NCBI GenBank assembly: GCA_034399355.1
Contig: JAXMMT010000004.1
Location: forward strand, 1 to 25,483
Direction of reading: 5' to 3'
DNA from: UBA2279 sp034399355
GTDB lineage: Bacteria > Actinomycetota > Coriobacteriia > Anaerosomatales > Anaerosomataceae
DNA: 25,483 bases
Shown here: positions 22,429-25,483 of the stretch, piece by piece
Layout of the letters: every line of letters begins with the position of its first letter
Numbering within the stretch: position 1 is the first letter of the stretch
Made by a program: the position numbers and the translations under genes
The notes under the pieces: generated by a model
Database searches by the model: none
What the model was told of the DNA's origin: nothing
Seen by the model: the letters and a program-made list of their open reading frames with translations, nothing else

Positions 22429-23163
22429 GTGTCCGAGCTCATTGAGGGCCGCAACGCCGTGTTGGAGGCGCTGCGCTCGAATCAGGAGTTCCAGCGCGTA
22501 CTCATTGCGCGGGGCGTCAAGCCCAACGCCACGCTTGACGAGATCAGGCTACTTGCGAAGACGGCTTCGGTGCGTGTTGTCGAGGTCGACAGGGCTGAGC
22601 TTGACCGTCTGAGCCCCCGAGGCGCCCACCAGGGCGTCGCTGCCGAGGCTGCACCGTTCCGCTTTGCCGAGCTGGCCGATGTCTTGCGGCGCACGGTCGA
22701 CGCGACCGCGAGCCTCATCGTGGTCCTCGATCACGTCACCGACCCCGGGAACCTCGGCGCAATCATCCGCTCGGTCGAAGTAGCGGGCGGTGATGCCGTC
22801 ATCGTCGCAAAGGACCGCAGTGCGCCGGTGACTGCCGTAGTCCACAAGGCGTCGGCGGGCGCGACTGCACACCTCCCCGTCGTGCGTGTCGTCAACATAT
22901 GCCAGACCCTGCGGGCACTCAAAGACGCCGGCTTCTGGGTGTTGGGAGCGTCTGAGAAGGCTGAGCTGCTCGCGTGGGAGACGCCGTTCGACGGGCGGAT
23001 CGCGCTCGTGATGGGCGCTGAGGGCGCCGGACTTTCGCGAGTCGTACAGGAGGCATGCGATCTTCTCGTGCGGTTACCGGTGCACGGTCACATCAGCTCT
23101 CTCAATGTCGCGCAGGCCACCACCGTCCTGGCATTCGAGTGGGTCCGTCGCTCAAGACGATGA
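22429..23163 (+). CDS. rlmB: 23S rRNA (guanosine-2'-O-)-methyltransferase RlmB / TrmH family
   Basis: Encodes 244 residues. An SPOUT-type 2'-O-methyltransferase, most likely acting on G2251 of 23S rRNA. The N-terminal substrate-binding domain (LIEGRNAVLEALRSN, SPRGAHQGVAAEAAP) precedes the three SPOUT motifs: LDHVTDPGNLGAIIRSVEVAGGDAVIV, LVMGAEGAGLSR and LPVHGHISSLNVAQATTVLAFE, which form the knotted SAM site. GAGGGGG (22417-22423) is 5 nt before GTG 22429. The position before a yacP homologue matches B. subtilis YacO. Acting on tRNA as TrmH is a less likely alternative. Confidence 0.93.
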   Translation: MSELIEGRNAVLEALRSNQEFQRVLIARGVKPNATLDEIRLLAKTASVRVVEVDRAELDRLSPRGAHQGVAAEAAPFRFAELADVLRRTVDATASLIVVLDHVTDPGNLGAIIRSVEVAGGDAVIVAKDRSAPVTAVVHKASAGATAHLPVVRVVNICQTLRALKDAGFWVLGASEKAELLAWETPFDGRIALVMGAEGAGLSRVVQEACDLLVRLPVHGHISSLNVAQATTVLAFEWVRRSRR

Positions 23164-23684
23164 TGTGTCCTCATCGTTTCATCGTTGATGGCTACAACGT
23201 CATCCATCACGACCCTCGATACAGGTTGCTGGTGACTGAAGATCTGGATACCGCACGTACGCGTCTGGTGGAGGACGTTGCCTCACTTGCCGCTGGTGAG
23301 AGCAGGGCAGTCATCGTCTTCGATGGGGGAGGCAATCCGTTCTCGGACGGTACACCGCACCACGTGGCAGGCGTCACGGTCATCTTCTCGCCATGCGGCG
23401 AGACCGCCGACAGTGTCGTGGAGGCGCTCGCCGGCAGGAGCCGTGAACGCGGAGAGCGTGTCACTGTCGTGACATCGGACGCCGCGACGCAGTGGACTGT
23501 GTTCGCGGGCGAGGTGTCCCGGATGTCATCCGCGGAGTTCTCCAGGAAGTTGATCGAAACGGGCCGCGACTGGGAGGCGCATGCGCCAACAGGCAGCGTG
23601 CGGGGGAGGCTGGAGGACCGTATCGCCGAGGGCGTCCGGGAGACTCTGTCCCGTTGGGCGCGTGGAGACGCCCCCTCGTCCTGA
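23160..23684 (+). CDS. NYN domain ribonuclease-like protein, YacP/Rae1
   Basis: Encodes 174 residues. The NYN (PIN-like) fold is marked by FIVDGYNVIHHDP at the N-terminus, VIVFDGGGNPF, TADSVVEALAGR and VVTSDAATQWTVFAGEVSRMSSAEF, the conserved acidic residues forming a metal site. The B. subtilis homologue Rae1 (YacP) is a ribosome-associated mRNA endonuclease, so this is probably an RNase in translation-dependent mRNA decay; that role is by analogy. ATG 23160 overlaps the rlmB stop as ATGA, with a second ATG at 23163. The longer frame from 23055 lies inside rlmB and is rejected. It ends the tightly packed operon; sigH follows after 192 nt. Confidence 0.9.
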   Translation: MMCPHRFIVDGYNVIHHDPRYRLLVTEDLDTARTRLVEDVASLAAGESRAVIVFDGGGNPFSDGTPHHVAGVTVIFSPCGETADSVVEALAGRSRERGERVTVVTSDAATQWTVFAGEVSRMSSAEFSRKLIETGRDWEAHAPTGSVRGRLEDRIAEGVRETLSRWARGDAPSS

Positions 23685-23751
23685 GACGTCGGGGCAACTC
23701 CCGGAATTCCTGCAGAACATGGTCAGGTTTCTTCAGAATGTTGCCAGTATG

Positions 23752-23781
23752 TTGAATCGTGATGTCCGGCGCTGTTACAGT
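23752..23781 (+). promoter_or_regulatory. Candidate sigH promoter
   Basis: TTGAAT (23752-23757) and TACAGT (23776-23781) are 18 nt apart, each matching four of six consensus bases. They lie in the only long gap in front of the sigma factor gene. A weak call. Confidence 0.3.
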
Positions 23782-23839
23782 CGGGGTGCGTTCGCAAGTG
23801 CTGGTATTCACAAGAGCGTTCTTACGAGCGCCAGGTTCC

Positions 23840-23875
23840 CCCCCAGTTTCTGGGGGATGTGTGGGAGGAACATCC
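23840..23875 (+). promoter_or_regulatory. Two overlapping leader hairpins with the SD in a loop, before sigH
   Basis: CCCCCAG (23840-23846) pairs with CTGGGGG (23850-23856) over a TTT loop. GGATGT (23855-23860) pairs with ACATCC (23870-23875), and its 9-nt loop contains the SD GGGAGGA (23863-23869). The stems share two bases, so they compete at the junction. The SD is 7 nt from TTG 23877. Confidence 0.5.
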
Positions 23876-23876
23876 A

Positions 23877-24527
23877 TTGCAAAGCTTGACTGGGGAGTCG
23901 CGACGTATGCTCGGACGATCTGCGGATGAGTTGGTTCTTATCCATGCTGCGCAATCCGGTGATGAAGCTGCCTCCACGGCTCTCGTTGCCAAGTACCGTG
24001 GTTTCGTACGATGCAAGGCGCGCCTGTATTTCCTCGCCGGCGCCGATCGTGACGATGTTGTACAGGAAGGCCTGATCGGGCTCTACAAGGCGATTCGCGA
24101 CTACGACCCGTCGCGGCAGTCCAGCTTCCGTTCATTCGCTGAGCTGTGCATCACGCGCCAGCTCATCACTGCTATCAAGTCAGCCACCCGGCAGAAGCAC
24201 TTTCCGCTCAACAGCTACGTCTCCCTCAGCCGCTCGGCCCACATGGAGGATGAGGGCGACCGCGTCCTCGAAGACATCCTCGCGGCGAAGGAGATTTGCG
24301 ATCCCGCCGAGATAGTCATCTCGGCATGGGAGACCACTAACATCCGCGAAGGCTTCATGCAGGTGCTGTCACCGTTCGAATCTGAGGTACTGCGTCTGTA
24401 CGTCGATGGCAAGTCATATCAGGAAGTGGCGAGCTGTCTCGGTCGGCACGTGAAGTCAGTCGATAATGCATTGCAGCGGATCAAACGCAAGATCGAGTTC
24501 CAGATTGAGCGCTGTCGCGCCTGCTAG
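23877..24527 (+). CDS. sigH: Sigma-70 family factor, SigH-like
   Basis: Encodes 216 residues from TTG 23877 (GGGAGGA 7 nt upstream); ATG 23907 is a possible shorter start. Region 2 is very close to sigma-H of endospore formers: LVAKYRGFVRCKARLYFLAGADRDDVVQEGLIGLYKAIRDYDPSRQSSFRSFAELCITRQLITAIKSATRQKH in consecutive parts, followed by PLNSYVSL. Region 4 is LSPFESEVLRLYVDGKSYQEVASCLGRHVKSVDNALQRIKRKIE, a helix-turn-helix for -35 recognition. In Bacillus sigma-H controls entry into sporulation and competence; non-sporulating relatives keep it for other stress or competence roles. Its place after yacP matches B. subtilis. No anti-sigma gene is adjacent. Hairpins in the leader suggest control of translation. 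Confidence 0.92.
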   Translation: MQSLTGESRRMLGRSADELVLIHAAQSGDEAASTALVAKYRGFVRCKARLYFLAGADRDDVVQEGLIGLYKAIRDYDPSRQSSFRSFAELCITRQLITAIKSATRQKHFPLNSYVSLSRSAHMEDEGDRVLEDILAAKEICDPAEIVISAWETTNIREGFMQVLSPFESEVLRLYVDGKSYQEVASCLGRHVKSVDNALQRIKRKIEFQIERCRAC

Positions 24528-24556
24528 GCTCTCTGGCGCACCGCGCCGACGCGGGC

Positions 24557-24562
24557 TACAAT
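24557..24562 (+). promoter_or_regulatory. Candidate -10 box of tRNA-Thr(TGT)
   Basis: TACAAT (five of six) ends 11 nt before the tRNA 5' end, the right distance for a tRNA promoter. No clear -35 is seen. Confidence 0.4.
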
Positions 24563-24573
24563 AGGCGCGTTTC

Positions 24574-24648
24574 GCCGGCGTAGCTCAATGGCAGAGCAAT
24601 GGTTTTGTAAACCATAGGTTGTAGGTTCGACTCCTATCGCCGGCTCCA
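24574..24648 (+). tRNA. tRNA-Thr (anticodon TGT)
   Basis: The acceptor stem GCCGGCG (24574-24580) pairs with CGCCGGC (24638-24644), then discriminator T and encoded CCA. The anticodon stem ATGGT/ACCAT encloses TTTGTAA, giving TGT. The T arm contains GGTTCGACTCC. Confidence 0.95.
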
Positions 24649-24655
24649 CAGACTC

Positions 24656-24682
24656 ACGGTCCGGGTCACTCGCCTGGGCCGT
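24656..24682 (+). terminator. Hairpin after tRNA-Thr(TGT)
   Basis: ACGGTCCGGG (24656-24665) pairs with CCTGGGCCGT (24673-24682), including two G-U pairs; TGTCGTTT follows. Likely ends the single-tRNA transcript. Confidence 0.55.
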
Positions 24683-24744
24683 TGTCGTTTCAGGGATACG
24701 TTGCACAGGCTCAGTTTTCGCGGCGTTCGGGAACACTCCTCGTG

Positions 24745-24792
24745 ACCCGCTTGCCGGGTGTTTTCGACTGTCAGATGTGGACACACCCGGCA
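24745..24792 (+). promoter_or_regulatory. Alternative hairpins in the tRNA-Thr to tRNA-Tyr gap
   Basis: ACCCG (24745-24749) can pair with CGGGT (24755-24759), followed by GTTTT, like a short terminator. TGCCGGGTGT (24752-24761) also pairs perfectly with ACACCCGGCA (24783-24792). The two stems share 24755-24759 and exclude each other. The rest of the gap 24649-24899 holds the upstream hairpin and a promoter. Confidence 0.35.
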
Positions 24793-24804
24793 CCGTTGTA
24801 GGCG

Positions 24805-24834
24805 TTGACACCGTTCAAGCCGATAGAGTAGTAT
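24805..24834 (+). promoter_or_regulatory. Promoter of the tRNA-Tyr/Thr/Met-tuf transcript
   Basis: A perfect TTGACA (24805-24810) is followed after 18 nt by TAGTAT (24829-24834, four of six). The predicted start near 24841 precedes tRNA-Tyr by about 60 nt. Confidence 0.65.
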
Positions 24835-24899
24835 TCCTTCTGCCTTTCGCCCAGGCGAGCAACTTGAAAAGTGATATACGAGCGGCGTTTTTTGTTGTT

Positions 24900-24984
24900 G
24901 GGGGTGTGCCCGAGTGGCTAAAGGGGACGGGCTGTAAACCCGTTGGCTACGCCTACCTAGGTTCGAATCCTAGCGCCCCCACCA
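24900..24984 (+). tRNA. tRNA-Tyr (anticodon GTA)
   Basis: An 85-nt class II tRNA with a long variable arm. The acceptor GGGGGTG (24900-24906) pairs with CGCCCCC (24974-24980) including one T-G pair; discriminator A and encoded CCA follow. The anticodon stem ACGGG/CCCGT encloses CTGTAAA, giving GTA. Confidence 0.95.
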
Positions 24985-24993
24985 GTAACTACT

Positions 24994-25012
24994 CCCCGCG
25001 GCTGCGGGGTTT
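24994..25012 (+). terminator. Short hairpin between tRNA-Tyr and tRNA-Thr
   Basis: CCCCGC (24994-24999) pairs with GCGGGG (25004-25009) over GGCT, then TTT. It lies 1 nt before tRNA-Thr(GGT), so it is more likely a tRNA processing spacer than a true stop. Confidence 0.4.
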
Positions 25013-25013
25013 C

Positions 25014-25089
<76 letters not shown>

Positions 25090-25100
25090 TGAATCAGTTA

Positions 25101-25118
25101 TCGGCCCTCGCGGGCCGA
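25101..25118 (+). other. Spacer hairpin between tRNA-Thr and tRNA-Met
   Basis: TCGGCCC (25101-25107) pairs perfectly with GGGCCGA (25112-25118) over TCGC. As with the previous spacer there is no T-run; probably a processing element. Confidence 0.4.
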
Positions 25119-25123
25119 CTTAA

Positions 25124-25200
25124 GGCGGCGTAGCTCAGTTGGCTAGAGCGCACGGTTCATACCCGTGTTGTCACTGGTTCGAATCCAGTCGCCGCTACCA
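25124..25200 (+). tRNA. tRNA-Met (anticodon CAT, elongator type)
   Basis: The acceptor GGCGGCG (25124-25130) pairs with CGCCGCT (25190-25196) with a G-T first pair, then A and encoded CCA. The anticodon stem CACGG/CCGTG encloses TTCATAC, giving CAT. The stem lacks the three G-C pairs of initiator tRNA, so it is an elongator Met tRNA; a lysidine-modified tRNA-Ile is the alternative. Confidence 0.9.
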
Positions 25201-25207
25201 GGATTTC

Positions 25208-25224
25208 GACGCGGACAACGCGTC
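25208..25224 (+). other. Hairpin in the tRNA-Met to tuf spacer
   Basis: GACGCG (25208-25213) pairs with CGCGTC (25219-25224) over GACAA, 7 nt after tRNA-Met. An AT-rich stretch with TATATA (25230-25235) follows but has no matched -35, so a separate tuf promoter is not shown. Confidence 0.4.
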
Positions 25225-25342
25225 CACTGTATATATGAGTGAAACGTAACGTGTACATTGTAGGAGGACGGGCGGCTGGTCGGTCGGAAGCGATGCTCCC
25301 GAACGGTCCCGACACCGTCACAGCGCCCAGAGGAGGAGACTC

Positions 25343-25483
25343 ATGGCGAAGAAAAAGTTCGAGCGCACCAAGCCGCATATGAACATCGGCACCATCGGTC
25401 ACGTCGACCATGGTAAGACGACGCTCACCGCGGCCATCACGAAGACGCTGGCCGAGAAGGGCTTCGCGGAATTCACGCCGTTC
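25343..25483 (+). CDS. tuf: Elongation factor Tu, N-terminal part (3' truncated)
   Basis: The first 47 residues of EF-Tu, running off the end of the window. MAKKKFERTKPHMNIGTIGHVDHGKTTLTAAIT is the near-universal start, with the P-loop GHVDHGKT at residues 19-26. EF-Tu delivers aminoacyl-tRNA to the ribosome. ATG 25343 has AGGAGGAG about 4 nt upstream. It lies behind a cluster of tRNA genes and may share their transcript, as in other bacteria where tuf follows tRNA-Thr/Tyr/Thr genes. Confidence 0.97.
   Translation, partial: MAKKKFERTKPHMNIGTIGHVDHGKTTLTAAITKTLAEKGFAEFTPF

Overview
The window reads as a single chromosomal stretch of a high-GC, probably anaerobic bacterium. The best guess is a deep-branching actinobacterium of the Coriobacteriia type, judged from the base composition and the mix of a multihaem c-type cytochrome, Rex, a SigH-like sigma factor and DUF2085. 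This is inference; no 16S gene is present. Almost all genes are on the + strand, and the only clear exception is one lipoprotein gene on the - strand.

Layout. 1-2545: the 3' end of a multihaem cytochrome c gene, tRNA-Pro(CGG) with its own promoter and terminator, a DUF2085 membrane protein, two small uncharacterised genes, and a convergent lipoprotein gene. 2625-7586: metabolic and regulatory housekeeping genes: SAM hydrolase (DUF62), YhaM-type exoribonuclease, methylthioadenosine phosphorylase, site-2 protease with CBS domains, the redox repressor Rex behind a probable Rex operator, and TatA. 7751-24527: greA-lysS, then clpC-radA-disA-[IS]-yacL-ispD-ispF-gltX-cysE-cysS-rlmB-yacP-sigH. 24574-25483: tRNA-Thr(TGT), tRNA-Tyr, tRNA-Thr(GGT), tRNA-Met and the start of tuf.

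The clpC-to-sigH block is essentially the gene order of the Bacillus subtilis lysS-clpC-sigH region, without ctsR/mcsA/mcsB before clpC and without mrnC between cysS and rlmB. Most genes overlap by 4 nt or are a few nt apart, which suggests long operons coupling proteolysis, DNA repair and c-di-AMP, isoprenoid (MEP pathway) synthesis, aminoacyl-tRNA and cysteine supply, and RNA processing.

The clearest accessory event is a complete 1374-bp insertion sequence with 23-bp imperfect terminal repeats, matched subterminal repeats and a perfect 9-bp target duplication. It sits 1 nt after the disA stop codon, so disA is intact but the operon is split. Other points of interest are small-scale expression signals: a hairpin between the Shine-Dalgarno (SD) sequence and the ATG of the yacL homologue, an SD inside a terminator stem, an SD in a hairpin loop before sigH, and the Rex operator. 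I found no CRISPR array, prophage, defence island or clearly undescribed multi-gene system.
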